Shown: piece by piece, positions 39,006 to 52,698 of the stretch
Numbering within the stretch: the stretch's first letter is position 1
How the letters are laid out: each line of letters starts with the position of its first letter
Assembly (NCBI RefSeq): GCF_027744825.2
Contig: NC_071334.1
Coordinates: 65,136,937 to 65,200,936, forward strand
DNA length: 64,000 nucleotides
Reading direction: 5' to 3'
From: Synchiropus splendidus
Taxonomy: Eukaryota > Chordata > Actinopteri > Syngnathiformes > Callionymidae
Made by a program: the position numbers and the translations under genes
The notes under the pieces: model-generated
Told to the model about the DNA's origin: nothing
The model's input: only the letters and a program-made list of their open reading frames with translations
Databases searched by the model: none

Positions 39006-42000
39006 AGATAAGAACTAATGCTGGACTATCACCATGGCTATAAGTCCCAATTTACTCCAATCTTTTAAAATAAATATATTTCTCGTAAGAGATGAAATGA
39101 GTCGATTGCCATCTGCTAACCTCAATGATCAATATAGCATCATGTGGCATGGTGAGGTCTGATATATATGCAACTGCAACTGCAGATGATTCCTCATTGT
39201 CTACTTTGGCACCCAAATATCAAGATGAAAGGCTGAGATCATAATAGCATCAAAAGGACTGTCGATTGCAGCCTTTTATGATGTGTGCAGGCATGATGGA
39301 GATTACATGTATTAGAAGGAGCCACACACTTTTCTTATTATCATTTAAAAGGGACAGCATGCTGTGCGCTTGCATAACCATAGATCAAGCCGCACTGGCT
39401 GTAAACAAGGCTCAGGTACTAGAATAGAGCCAGTGGCAGTATCATCAAAGTAAGAAGTTGGGCCTTAATACAGTTTCAGATGGTGGAAAGTGTGTCGGTG
39501 TATCTGAACAAATTATAATGTTTTTGTTGTACAGTATTCCCTTTTCATAAATATGCATTGATAGATTGAGTTTTTGAACTTGAATTTGAATTGAACTTTA
39601 AAGGTGAGATATACAAATGTGTTGCTAGGCTACAGTGTATTTTTTTTTTAATGCTGGTTCTTTTCTTGGCCCAATAGATGTGTCAGAAAATTATTCATAA
39701 CAAGCCTGTTGATGTAAACCACTCCATTGTGAGAGGCGGATGATGCCCAGGACTAGTCACTGGGAAAATCAAAGGCGCATGCATGCACACTCCATGTTTG
39801 TTCACGTGTGCGAGTTGCTTTGCAGAGTCTGTGCTTGCTACCCACTTTTTTATTCTTAACTTTGAGAATATAAAAAGAGTGATTAGTTCAGTGACCATCT
39901 GTTGTCTCAAATCATCAATTGATGTATGATGTCCTCATGCATTGTTACTGCCTAATGTATTAAAAAAAAGACATATAAAAAAGAAAATAAATAAACAATT
40001 GGTGCTGTTAGGCAATTAAAAAAACATAATTATAACTTATAATTTTTATTTTTATCTTATTCATCTCAACTTCCAGTATTTTTGGTTACCTTTCATACAT
40101 TATTGTGGTAGATAAAATGATGCGTATGACAGATTCAAAACAAACGTAACAATAAAAATAAACTGACGATAAAATAAACCAGAGTTGTGTCAAAAGTTTA
40201 CACATAATATACAACATTCATAGTTCTGAGCAACAGTAACACTGAACTGAACCTGTTGCATGTTCAGACAGTTACAGTAAATAAAAGACAGGGATTCATC
40301 AGTGATCACATCTATCATTGCCAATGATCAGTACCAGTCAGATTTGTACCTTTGTGTCTCACACGACACCTTTTCTTGATGTAGTGATCAGTGAAAATTT
40401 CACATCTTTCCGCTACCTTGAAAGTCTGTAGTGGGTGCTACGGAGTACTCTGGGATAGTACGTCCACACACGATGACGTCAGTGATGCGCGATCACGTGG
40501 CTAAGACCCACATATGCACTGATAAAACCTAAAATATGAACCCCTCTTTTTGCACAACTGAGTATGCTATAGCTTCTGCAGCAAGAATAAACAATGCCAT
40601 TGTATGTTGTTGGTTGTGGAAGTGTTGGCTTCGTACTGGCCATCATTAGATCTGCCGCAATCACGCGACACAGCGCTGTTGCTGAGCACAAGTTAATTTC
40701 TGAAATACGATTAATGAAAGGCCTAAGTGAGAGAAGCCTTGTTTGCGCAATCTCATGCTGACTCAGTGAGAGTTTGCAGCCCTGCACTCAAATTCTGCGG
40801 TGCTTAAAATGCTGCGGTGACAACAGTCGCGCTCTCTCTGTCTGTTACTTACACATTGCTGTAATGCCCCTTCAAATGGGTGACTGTCAATGTGCTTCCA
40901 CTGTCATAACCTCAACATGAACACTCGCAACTCCTCCCCCACTGAACACGTTGCGCCCAGCTAGATTAACAAAAAAAAAAAAAAAACACAAAAAACCCTG
41001 CACTTATATGTGTAACCCCATCTCCATAAAAAATAATGCCAAAGTTTGAATAATTATACTTTCTTGCAGTCTATTGACTCTATCTGTTTATATAATAATG
41101 AATCTTTTTTGTGCAACTTCATTAAATAAAGCTTGTACAAATTAATGAGGGCAGTTAAAAGCACAGATAATAGTCTAAAGAAGTTCCCTCAGCTGGCCTG
41201 CTGGCTTCAAGTGCAGCGAGTCTAGGACGCTGAAACAGATGACACAGACAGAAACAAGACAAGAATCAACACACTCAAAACAGAAATAAATAACGATAAT
41301 GAAACGGAAAGTAAGCCAAGATCCTGCTGACGCCACTCGGAAGCTGCCTGGTGGAGACAAATGAAAGGGGCTGCGCATGGCTGGACGCTTGGGCATGATA
41401 CATGGACCGGCTTGCACACAACAGGCACTCACATTCATTCCAGATTTAATGGCGTGTTTAATTAGCTTTTAATCATATTGTGGTTCAGCCCCTTTTTTGT
41501 TCATTAACTCCATGATGGACACTTCTTGGCATGAAGGAACATTCTTTAGGAGGCATTTTTATGTCTGTCCACAATCCAGATAGAAGCCATTTGGTGGGTG
41601 TATTTATCCACCTTTACAAACTTTAGTGACTATAATGAGCAGGTCCTTTAAGTACTTCTCTGAAATCCACAAACAAATTCTGCTGACGTACCTCAACCTT
41701 CAGCTGAGGATGTACTCGCTTATTTTGGCATTTGCTGCAGGGTATGGAGGGATGGGGCAGATTTTGAAATCTGAGCCTGTTTGGCTTGTGTTTGTGCGAG
41801 CAGGTGTGTATGTTTGGCATGTTCAACCGCAGATGTCTCGCAAGGCATTGTAGCGCTTGTGCACTGTTCTCTGCTGCTTCATTGGTCACAGCAATAGGCC
41901 CTGGGTGATAAGTCTTGGAACTGCGGGTCAATAAAGTTGTAGGCTTATCAGTATAAATGATTGTTGCACTCCTCCTTATTAGATCCTTCAGAGCTTTCAA

Positions 42001-42221
42001 TTGACTTTAGATTACCTCTGTCTTGGACGTGATAAACTAAATTCACTTTCACACTCGGCTGTATGTGACCTCGCTGGTACTGCATTTAGCATGTCACCGC
42101 TGAAAAGTTGCTGAGTCCCTTCGTGGTCACAGGGGAGAAGCAGATACTGTGATGTCCCGAGTTTTTGCCTAGCTGGTAAAGCAACTTCTATTTGAAACCA
42201 AATGGACAAATGTTAGAAAAA

Positions 42222-42222
<1 letters not shown>
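39006..42222. other. Intergenic stretch, nothing recognised
   Basis: About 3.2 kb of AT-rich sequence with an A run at 40973-40986. No supported genes or multi-copy repeats. Confidence 0.4.
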
Positions 42223-43051
<829 letters not shown>

Positions 43052-46000
43052 GTTGGTCTACCATTGACACTCAGTAATCTTTCTGCGCCTTCTCTTAAGC
43101 CGTTCTAAGTTATTGTTATAGTGTCACACTCACTCACTGAAGTATCAGTGCAGATCCTTCTGCGGTCGGCGACTGGTGTACATGGCACGACTGCGCCTCT
43201 CGGCGGTAAATGAATCATGGTTAGGATTTGCCATCATGCATATTAGGTGATGGTGTCACTTAGCGACTTCTCGGACTGCCAATAATGACTCTCCTTACGG
43301 AGGATTTGGCAACACTATGTAGCGTTCTCATCCGGTTATGGAAGGTGATTTGTGACAGCAATGACTGCTAAACCCGGTTCTGGGCCACGGATCTGTGGAA
43401 AGTTCTTGTCATGCTGACACCGTCCTTCATTCATCTTCACCTCTTCAGGATGATTAGAGTCGGCAGTGTGTTGGACAAGGATAAACCTAACCACACACTG
43501 TTGCGGTCACATCAAGTTTCTGAGCCGCTACAAAATATATAAATAATGCATTTTTTTGGTTTTGCCTGTCCTTTACAAGAGTTTCTGTTCACGCCCAAAG
43601 TCACATCTCCCATCTGTTTCCGACACAGAGTTTGCAAAATTGTTTCCGCCCCATTTCCGAGGCAACCTCTGAAACCGACTCCCGTGTCAGGCCGACCTGC
43701 TCTGACAACCCCCTGCTGCTGCGTGCGGATCGACACTCACATGCATGCACGAGCACACAGTAACTGCATGCTGCCTAAATTGAACATGATGGCTGAGATC
43801 TTCTCAAACCTTGATCGACTAGCTACTGTTCACAGCTCACCAATCCTCCAGGGTCATTCACGAGGGGAGAAGGGACAGATCAGAAAGAAGAGACAAATAA
43901 GAGGGCTGGATAGCAGAGGTGAATGAAAGGAGGAGGACGCCCTCCATTTGGGCTGTCGAACGCCTCCCCCTCCCTCTCCACCAGGCTGAACCTTCTTCTC
44001 TACTTGCGGATTTTCAAAAGCAAGCTGACGCTCTCAATGGGACTCAGTCATTAATTAATTCATGTAGAGCAAAGTCGGACCTCTGACAGAAAAGAAACAT
44101 GCACATTTCTCAGCCTTGGAGCTGGGCCACTCGGAGATATGAAGATTATTTTGGGTGATACGGATTCCCACTTCTGTTTGATGTGGAAAAACCAGTGCCA
44201 ATGTCACGGAATGTGGTATTTATCTGCATAGTCAGTGCTGAGCACTCCCATGAAAACCATACCAGTTTTTACTTTGTGTTGTCAGTCAAACATGTAGCAG
44301 TTGTAGTAAAACCATTGGCAGAAATCCAAGCTAAACTCCACTTGCATTTGATCAGAATATGTATGTCAGTGGAACAGGACGGACAACTCAAACAATTTAA
44401 AACTTTGAATGTTGATACAATATTTACTTCTGTAAATGGCAACACTAGTTGTCGATACGAGTGGCATATCCATGGTGAGTCAGTGGTTCGCTTTTATGAG
44501 TCTTTAAATTGAAATTCAGAAGCACATTAGATCAGGTGACTCATATTCGTGATTAGTAAACTTCAAGCGGTGTTGAAATATGTGTCGACAACATCTTCAG
44601 TTGTAAACCATTTGAACGTACATATTAGGTCAGCATGAGTACGTTCTACAGTGGTGGATGAAAAGAGTTCAGATGTCCCTCGGATTCTGTGGTGTCCCAT
44701 TGAGAGAGCTGCTACGTAATAATTTGATGTGGTAGTTCTTTTATATTTTGTAAAATTTTAAACCCATTCTGTTGTTTGTTGACTTTGTTAATGTATTTTC
44801 TTTCTTTCACACATTTCCACATTAATATTTGAGACTGAGTCAAACTTCAAGAGTGTCTGAAAATATATTTTCGGCACTGTACACTAGGATCATAGCTTTG
44901 TTCATGCACAACAAAAAGTATAAAAACAATTTGGAAAAAAATATAAAGGAAAAAAAAAGGAAGTTAATCATATAGAGTTGGTGTTGCCTTCCCTTGCGTG
45001 CTTTCTTTGGTCAACTGCTTCCTGTACAAGAGGGGCACATGCTGTAGGAACTCACTTTATTACATATTGTAACAGGTGTGAGTCATACTCTTAGCATTTC
45101 AATGGGTCTTCAAAAAAAGACAGAAACCGACGGCAAACACATTTCTTGTGTTAATACAATCTTAAATGTGTTGTTTTTTGACTTGTTGTGTTGGCAGAAT
45201 TTTGAACTTGTTTCAACTTGTATACTATATCGTATTGTCTTGAAAGACATCCCTCAATTTTGCTGAAATATCACATACAAGTGAATGTATCCTAAGTCAA
45301 GCGGGATGTGATATTTTGACTAAAAGCAAGGCTTATAATTAATAATACAAGAAAAGACTGATTCAACTTTTAACTAGAAATGCTCTCAGAGAGCGCAAAC
45401 CTCCACCAGTAAACAAAATCCTATAAGGAACTAAAACTCAATTCCAATACCAGGAATCAAAGCCAGGCCCTGGTGGTGCTGACTGGAGGAGCACAGGTGC
45501 AGGAGTGTATTGACGTCCAACTGATCCTCTCTTTCATGGCGTAATATATTGACATTGGAAAAGTGGACTTTTGCGTCCCATGCTGACGACAAAGGCAACC
45601 TTCTGCATAGCATTTTGACACATAACTGTATTAATTGAGTGAAAAAAACGCTCGCCTTCTGTGCCGCTCGAGGTGCGGAGCGAGAAGCTTGGTGTGCAAG
45701 GGTGGAATTGCGAGCCGACATGTTCCTGCCAATGTTTTAGCCACTACAACAGGCTCAAAACACATTTCAATCTTCTACTTTCTGCCTCTACCCAAAGCTT
45801 CTGGCCAAAGGTGAGAGTACAAATGTGGATACCCTGGTGAGACTTTTGGCTCAGTTCTAGTTTACACTTGCTGTTTGCGCCTAAAATGGTGCCGTGATTG
45901 TTGACGCACCCTATGTAATACTTCAGATATGAGAGATGCGAATATCACATCACTCCCTGAAAGTATTTTCATGGTGTGCTCAGTGTTCAATTTGATGTAT

Positions 46001-46416
46001 TTTAAAAAGAAAGAAGAGCGAAAGGGTTAAATACACTTTTAATTTGTCCTTCCTTATTAGAACTCTAGGCAAGTTATTTAGCTAAAAATACGACTAGAAA
46101 TGAGTGAAGTAATTGTGAGCAAAGAGCCAAGAGATAGATAAACCGCTCACACACACAGGCTATAGTGGAGGGTCCAAATGTTAATTATCATTTGCCAGAA
46201 TTAATTTGGATGGAAGGAAAAAAAAAAACTAATTGAAAGGAATGAGAACAAATCACACTTCAACATCAGGGCTCATTTTAATTTTCTGCCTTTGGTTTTT
46301 TCAAGCCACACTGGTGTCCGGGTGATTATAGAGGCGAGGAAGGAATGGAAATAGAAGAAATATCGAACAATTTCAGTAGATTTTTTCTGTTTTTCTTAAT
46401 GCTGGACACTAGAAAT
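43052..46416. other. Intergenic stretch, nothing recognised
   Basis: About 3.4 kb. The 126-codon frame at 43546-43926 and the 109-codon frame at 44183-44512 have no motif I recognise, no neighbouring exons and no support beyond being open. Confidence 0.4.
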
Positions 46417-47557
46417 GCGTTGCTGAGGCATGAAGAAACAGTGTCCCATTTTTCAGAAGCCACTAGATGGCACTATTTGCTTTCATTTTCAACAGCTATT
46501 TCGCACCATTTTTTTAAAAATCACGAGTGCCACCAGCTTCACCTTCACCTTCTTCTGCCACTTATCCGGGGTCGGGTCGCGGAGGCAGCATTCGGAGCAG
46601 GGAAGCCCAAACTTCCCGGTCCGCACAAACCTCCTCCAGCTCTTCCCGGGGGATCCCGAGGCGTTCCCAGGCCAGACCGGAGACATCATCTCTCCAGCGA
46701 GTCCTGGGTCTTCCCCGGGGTCTCCTCCCGGTAGGACATGGGGCATCCGGATCAGATGCCCGAGCCACCTCAGCTGGTTCCTCTGGATGTGGAGGAGCAG
46801 CGGCTCCACCCCGAGCTCCTCCCGGATGACCGAACTCCTCACCCTGTCTCTAAGGGTGCGCAGAGCCACCCTGCGGAGGAAACTCATCTCAGCCGCTTGT
46901 ATCCGCGATCTCATCCTTTCGGTCATTACCCAAAGCTCGAGACCATAGGTGAGGGTGGGAACGTAGATCGATCGGTAAATCCAGAGCATCGTCTTGTGAC
47001 TCAGCTCTCTCTTCACCACGACGGTCCGATACAGCGACCGCATCACTGCTGCCGCTGCACCAACCCGTCTATCAATCTCATGCTCCCTTTTTCCCTCACT
47101 CGAGAACAAGACCCCGAGATACTTAAACTCCGCCACTTGAGACTAGAACTCTCCACCAACCTGGAGAGAGCAAACCACCGTGTTCCGGTCGAGAACCATG
47201 GCCTCAGACTTGGAGGTGCTGATCCTCATCCTGGCCGCTTCACACTCGGCTGCAAACCGACCCAGTGCATGCTGAAGGTCCCGGTCCGATGAGGCCAGCA
47301 GAACAATCGTCCGCAAATAGCAGAGATGAAATTCCGTGGTTCCCGAACCGGATCCCCTCCGACCCCTGGCTACGCCTAGAAATTCTGTCCATAAAAGTGA
47401 TGAACAGAACCGGTGACAAAGGGCAGCCCTGGCGGAGGCCAACATGCACCAGGAACAAGTCTGATTTACTGCCGGCAATGCGAACCATGCTCCTGCTCCG
47501 GTCATACAAGGAGCGGATTCTGAAAATGTGGCTACTGTTTCATGAAACCTCATCAAC
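46417..47557. repeat. TTTCATGAAAC-family repeat split by a LINE insertion
   Basis: The left half (46417-46528) has GTTGCTGAGGCATGAAGAAA, CCACTAGATGGCACTATTTG and ends ACGAGTGCCACCA. The right half (47516-47557) has TCTGAAAATGTGGCTACTG and GTTTCATGAAACCTCATCA. The LINE at 46529-47515 lies between them, exactly where the right-arm GCCATCTAGTGG module would continue. Confidence 0.75.
46529..47515 (-). pseudogene. 5'-truncated LINE with RTE/Rex3-like reverse transcriptase, copy 2
   Basis: Read on the reverse strand in several frames. Near 47300-47440 are the palm-domain motifs GLRQGCPLSPVLF and SSLLFADD. Then come AAECEAARMRISTSKSEAM, FKYLGVLFSSEGKREHEID, KRELSHKTMLWIYRSIYVPT, SFLRRVALRTLRDRVRSSV, QLRWLGHLIRMPHVLPGG and RRPRGRPRTRWRDDVSGLAW. 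It ends in PRPDPG and a ggtgaa-type 3' repeat. Frame changes show it is dead. It is longer than the 31.5 kb copy and includes part of the catalytic palm. The LINE family name is from recognition, not alignment. Confidence 0.85.
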
Positions 47558-47692
47558 ACAGATCACTGGCAGTGGATGTAACATGAATAAATATGAATCA
47601 GGTATATGAGAATAATGGTCTTTCATATTAATCTGAGACATATTAATGCAGTATGGTTATCTCAAAAGGTATTTCAAAACAATTTATTTTCG

Positions 47693-47893
47693 TGATGGGT
47701 AGACGAGGCATCATGAAACACTGTTGCATGGCTGATGAAACAGTGTCAGAATGTTCAGACACCACTAGATGGCAGTCGTGGTTTACAAATGATGTGAGGC
47801 TTCATTTAATGAGCTGTTCAAGTCATTTTACAGCAGACAGTGCCATCTGGTGGCCTCTGCCAATGAGTACACTGTTTCATGAAACCTTAATAA
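47693..47893. repeat. TTTCATGAAAC-family repeat, full-length copy
   Basis: Opens GATGGGTAGACGAGGCATCA, has ACCACTAGATGGCAGT and TGATGTGAGGCTTCATTTAA, then GTGCCATCTGGTGGCCTCT and GTTTCATGAAACCTTA. One of the best-preserved copies. Confidence 0.8.
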
Positions 47894-50800
47894 GTTTACT
47901 GAGACTAGTTTCTGTATCAAAGAATGGATTCTTTGAAAATGTGGACTTTGGCAAACCATTTATCGGTTTAAAAAAAACACAGATTTGCATCAAATGATCC
48001 CTATATTTTTGTCGTGGTTAACCTGCTCATTTCCCAAAGGCATAAATTTGTCAAGCGCATTTGTGAGAGACTGCAAACATGAATGCACTTGCCAGTGTCT
48101 GACGGGCGGTGGAGAAGCGAAGTAGGGCATCCGCAGAGGGAGAGCGATCCACAAACACTCCTGGTGTGTACGTTGCCCAGACAGACACACAAGCCCACCT
48201 GCAGATCTCAACTGAATCATTTGGAAATCATGCCGCTGTCAAGCTGCAACAGCCTGTGTGATTTGCTCATGCAAATGTGGGCCCAATCACACCCACGCTG
48301 ACTTTAAGGACGGGGAGATGTCGAGGGAGGAAGAAGAAATCAGAGCAGTATCGAGAAGAGCAGGCAGTGAGATAAATAGAGGCATAGGAAGATGCAGATA
48401 TTTTACTCGCTTTCAGAAGCCAAATCATGTTTCCACAGGAGACGTAGACTTTAATAACGTGTGATTTTCACAGGATTTACGCATGATTTTTTACCTTAAA
48501 ATTAAAATTCTTTTGCGTAAAAATGAATGACAATGCAGACTATCAAAGCACACAGACAGTGCACACGTTTCCGTCCACATTATCGTACATTCAGAGCTTA
48601 TTCTGAACAGGCTGTTGGTTCCCACAGATGTGGCACATTATGGGCGGTGTCAGAACATCCACGTTCCAGAGTTGATATGCTTTACAACAAATTCTTAGTC
48701 CCAAGGTGTCAAATAGTGAGTATTTTCAACAGGTCTTTTGCGTTCTACGTTGATGCCAAAGTCAGTCTTGTTCCAAAAGGGGTGGAATTTGGACATGGTA
48801 CTGTTGATATATACAGCATCTGCCTCTGTGCTTTTGTCACGCTGCCACCAAGACAACATGTCCTCACAAAAGTGGACTAATGCGTCATATACTGACACAT
48901 ACGCATCCGTACTTAAATGGACTAAAAGAATGTTTTCCATGCAGCGTTCCAGACGGGGCAGTGTGGCTCGTGCGTTGTGCGCGGGGGAGAGGATAAAAAA
49001 TGAAAACCACTTCCACATACCGTTGCTCCGGGTAGGGCTGTGGATTATGAGTTGTGTCGCTCCTGTTTCGGAAAAAGCCTTGTTTCCACTCACCTTGGAT
49101 GTATATTGTAATGATCTCGTGAAAATATAAACAGTATATTTGTCTGCTGTGTTTCTCGCTTGCTCATGCTGTATATTATCAGTTCACTAAAGATTTACTG
49201 CATCCACAACACAATAGACATTTGGCCTAAGTGTTTTTCCACAACGTTGCACGTGAAGGGAATTACTCAGCGGGGAGAACCGATTTATTTTGTTGTCGTA
49301 TTAAGTGTAGGAGGGAAAATAAAAGCAAAACTGCCACTCTACAGTGGTAAAAAAAACTGCCGGGTGTTTTGCAGCTAGGCTTAATCGTGATGCATCAACA
49401 TTAATAATCTGTGCAAGAAGATCGTTCTTGTCATGTTGTCATGGTGTTAGATGCCCTGGGGATATGCAGAGCACGGCAACTTTGGCTAAATGTCTCCGCA
49501 TTTAAGCACGGAATACATAAACAGAATTAGTTAGGGCATTTCAATTCAAAACTCATGTTGATCACACAGGCGCGAGCATGAGTAACAGCTCCTGTTAGAT
49601 CTGAGGGAAAATATGTTTCTTTCCGCTCTAATTCTACCTCCATAAGGTTGTAACGCTCCGCGAATGATCATAGAGAATCCCTTTTTTGGAGGTGAAACCC
49701 AGCCCAGAACAAGTTCACTCCACCTCCCTAACGGCCATTACGTCTAAAAGCTATTGATCCACAAAAAGGAGCTTTGACGGCCAACTGTATGGAAACTTTT
49801 TTTCTTTTTTTGAAGATCCTAGCGACACAATTTGTCATTCCAGACACTCGGCAAGCCACTGGCACTGTTTGTAAAGTCATTAATGAGGGGGAGCTCGTCC
49901 ATAGTCAGCATCCAACCTAGTTGGGACTTTTTTTTTTTTGGTCATGAGGCAGAAGAGATGATGAGGAGACACAATTTCATCACGTTGCATCGACACTGTG
50001 TGCTACTAACTATTGCCATCAGCCTGGAATAACAAAGTACATCATCATTAGAGGCGAGCAGCTCGACAGGAGCAGGACATAAACAACAGGGAAGCATGAA
50101 TATTTACTGACAAATGAATGGAAAGGCTTTGATAAATGAGTAGGGAGACATTGAAGGAAAGCATTGGCTCCATTAATCTAAATGGTGTTTTTGTTTGAAA
50201 GGGTTTGTTCTCCAAAAGATGAAGATTCACGGGTAGGAATTTTTGATCACCATGGGGTCATTCGCGTTGTGATACTACATCAAGGTGTTAGCAGGCACTC
50301 TACAGAAGGTTTAGTCAGATTTTGTGTTTATACTGTTGTGCTTTTAATGATCCTTTTGGAGAAAATATCAACACACGCATTTGTGAGCGTATTTCAAATT
50401 TTTCATGATGATGGTATATCATTTCAGAAAACCAGAAAGCCAGGGAAGCCTGCACCAAATTATGTCTACCCACACAGATTTCCCCCTACATTTTTTAATG
50501 TATTTTTGCTTTTGAAATGCCATTGATATGACTAATGGTTAATTTCAAGTGCAGTGACTCCGACCAGAGGGAGGCGCAAGCTGCAAAATCATTAGCAGAA
50601 ACGACAGAATAGGAATTGAAGGACGTGTCAGACAGTGACAAGCACTCCAGAAGATTCATGGCTCCAAGTCGGCATCAAAGTCAGACCATTTGCGGTGCGT
50701 TCTTACGTTTAACATTCTTGAATTAAAGATGTGTTCCAGTCTGACTCAGGAACCACTTATTTTCATTCAGTGGGAAACAGAGGCTTCTGGATTTACTGGC

Positions 50801-52158
50801 TATGCTTTTACCCACAACCCAACAACAGATAAATGGGTGAAATGCGCACTCAAGCTAATGCACTAAAATCCACTTCAGTCTCCGACCCTTTTAAGTTTAG
50901 TCTGCTCCGTAATTGTAAAAATGAGACGACTGAGGTATTGACCAGCTTTTTGTGGCCATACATTCCACAAAGATCAAAGGAATAGATTCTATCTCACCGA
51001 CACTTTGACTCCCAACTCCAATTTCCCCTCCTGTCCAAATCACCCACTGCTCCCTGCCCTCTCTTCTAACTTATCTTCTTATACTCTTGTTCTTCATCTC
51101 CGCATTTCCTTCCCTCACGCACTCTCTCCCTTAGTGTTGTGTCCTCTGTAGAATTTTAAAAGCCTCAAATGCTATGATGTCCCTGCAGTGCTCTCTGTCC
51201 TGAGACTGGAGGCAGTGGTGAATGCTAAATGGGCGACTGAGCAGGAGTGACTGCCTGCCACTGCACTGCCAGCCTCTGTGTGCAGAGTGTAGTTGAGCTT
51301 AAGATGTCTGAAAATATAATTAAAAACAGAAAAACTATCAGAGCGTAAGATGATGACGGACTGGTCTCCAGCTTCGGGGGAAAATGTGTAATATCACCAG
51401 CAACATTTTGCACAAACATAGTTCTTGTTGAGAAAGAGTTAGACCATATGGCAAAATGATATATGCTTATGCTGTAGATGTATTTTTTTACCCTGCAAAA
51501 AGACACAGCAATGTTGATCCTCAATAGGATCACATGGGAAATAGAGGATCCGGATCATGTCAAAGACTGCCAGCATGATGGTTGCTGAAAACACTAGCAA
51601 ATCCGAGAACAAAAAAAGACAAAAATCTATAAAAATAAAAGTAGTGTGAGGTATATTCAGCTGAAAGGTCTGAGAACCTGGGATTGGAAATGGAGAAATA
51701 CGGCAAAATACTCTAGAATGAGCTGGAGAAGGAAGCTGCCCAGTACAGCGAGTGGGATTAGCAGCGCTTATGTTCGTGACATAGATGTGGTGTGAGGAAA
51801 GCACCGAATCAGTGTTAGCAATAACCCAATTTAAAACAGACAAAAAATGAAGACAAGATATTAACTCACCCCTGAAAGACTTCCAAAGGGTAAGACATGG
51901 GAAGTCAGGAGTCTTCTTCAGAAGCAAAAGAGCTTGACAGGCAAGTCTGCTTCGGGAAAAGAACATGGATATATAATGTACGGATGAATTAAAGGCTTGA
52001 GGATGAGGCGGTGGAGTAAAAGAATGAACATGAATTCAACCACATTGGAGGAGAGTGAAAGAAAGAAAGTGGAAGAGAACTGAGCTTCGGGGAGTTGTGC
52101 TGACACAAGACAGCATAAGAGTGTATGAGGTTTCCAAAAACGCAGCACACTGAAGGGT
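47894..52158. other. Intergenic stretch, nothing recognised
   Basis: About 4.3 kb. Open frames at 48527-48880 (+), 48695-49093 (-), 48738-49130 (+) and 51439-51966 (-) overlap each other or lack motifs. Sequence at 48820-48900 (gtggactaatgcgtcatata) is vaguely like 45560-45590 and may be an old element. Confidence 0.4.
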
Positions 52159-52326
52159 AGTGATGGCTTCATGAGGTGTCATGAAACAGCATCATAATTT
52201 TCTGAGGCCACTTGATGGCGCTGTTTGTTTTATACTCTTGTACTGTTGTCTTGACCAAACATCATTTTTCACCAAGTACGCCGCCTCCTGAGCTCTGAAA
52301 AATACAACACAGTTGGATGAAGCCTA
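52159..52326. repeat. TTTCATGAAAC-family repeat, copy at 52.2 kb
   Basis: Has GTGATGGCTTCATGAGGTGT, CATGAAACAGCATCATAATT, GAGGCCACTTGATGGCGCTG and the right-half words GCCTCCTGAGCTCTGAAAAA. The final TTTCATGAAACC is lost. Confidence 0.6.
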
Positions 52327-52458
52327 TTCAATGAATCACTACAAAAAGGATTTGCGACTAAATGTAATTCAAATCAGTGGGGTACGAAGGCCTTCATCTG
52401 TGTTTGTCTTATTTCGGTACCGTGTTATACATGCAGACATACATTTTGGATCCTGCTT

Positions 52459-52698
52459 TGTCCTCCAGAAGAGGGTCGCAGAGGGAGCTGTCCTAATCTC
52501 AGCATCAGCGGGTGATAAGAGGGCGACAACCTGGACAAGTCACCAGTTCTGTGCAGGGTAACATATAGACAACCAACCATTCACTCACACATTCACGACT
52601 GTGGGCAATGTTGAGTCTGTTCAGTGGTCCGGCGCGGGAGTTGAACCCACAGCCTTCTTGCTGCGAGGCCACAGTGCTAAACTGTTGGCCGCCGTGTG
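52459..52698 (-). repeat. tRNA-derived SINE
   Basis: On the reverse strand the head reads acagtttagcactgtggcct, then cgcagcaagaaggctgtggg and ttcaactcccgcgccgg. The A box is near tttagcactg and the B box is gggttcaactcc, one change from the consensus GGTTCGANTCC. The body carries aatggttggttgtctatatg, typical of a widespread fish tRNA SINE and its tail. It is not a functional tRNA gene. Confidence 0.75.

Noticed and set aside
40594..40790. Possible THAP-like start (MPLYVVGCGS) suggesting a P-element relic
   Set aside because: The first zinc-binding Cys is Tyr, later THAP residues are not visible, and there is no continuation; chance resemblance is likelier.
43546..43926. 126-codon ORF as a novel gene
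   Set aside because: No domain, no splice partners, no repeat copies and ordinary intergenic context; open length alone is weak support.
45431..45721. Relation between 45.5-45.7 kb and 48.7-49.0 kb (gtggact...gcgtc...tgctgac-like words)
   Set aside because: Similarity is too patchy to define a shared element by eye.
52640..52698. A tRNA gene
   Set aside because: A and B boxes are present, but the tRNA fold is degenerate and continues into a SINE body; called as a tRNA-derived SINE.
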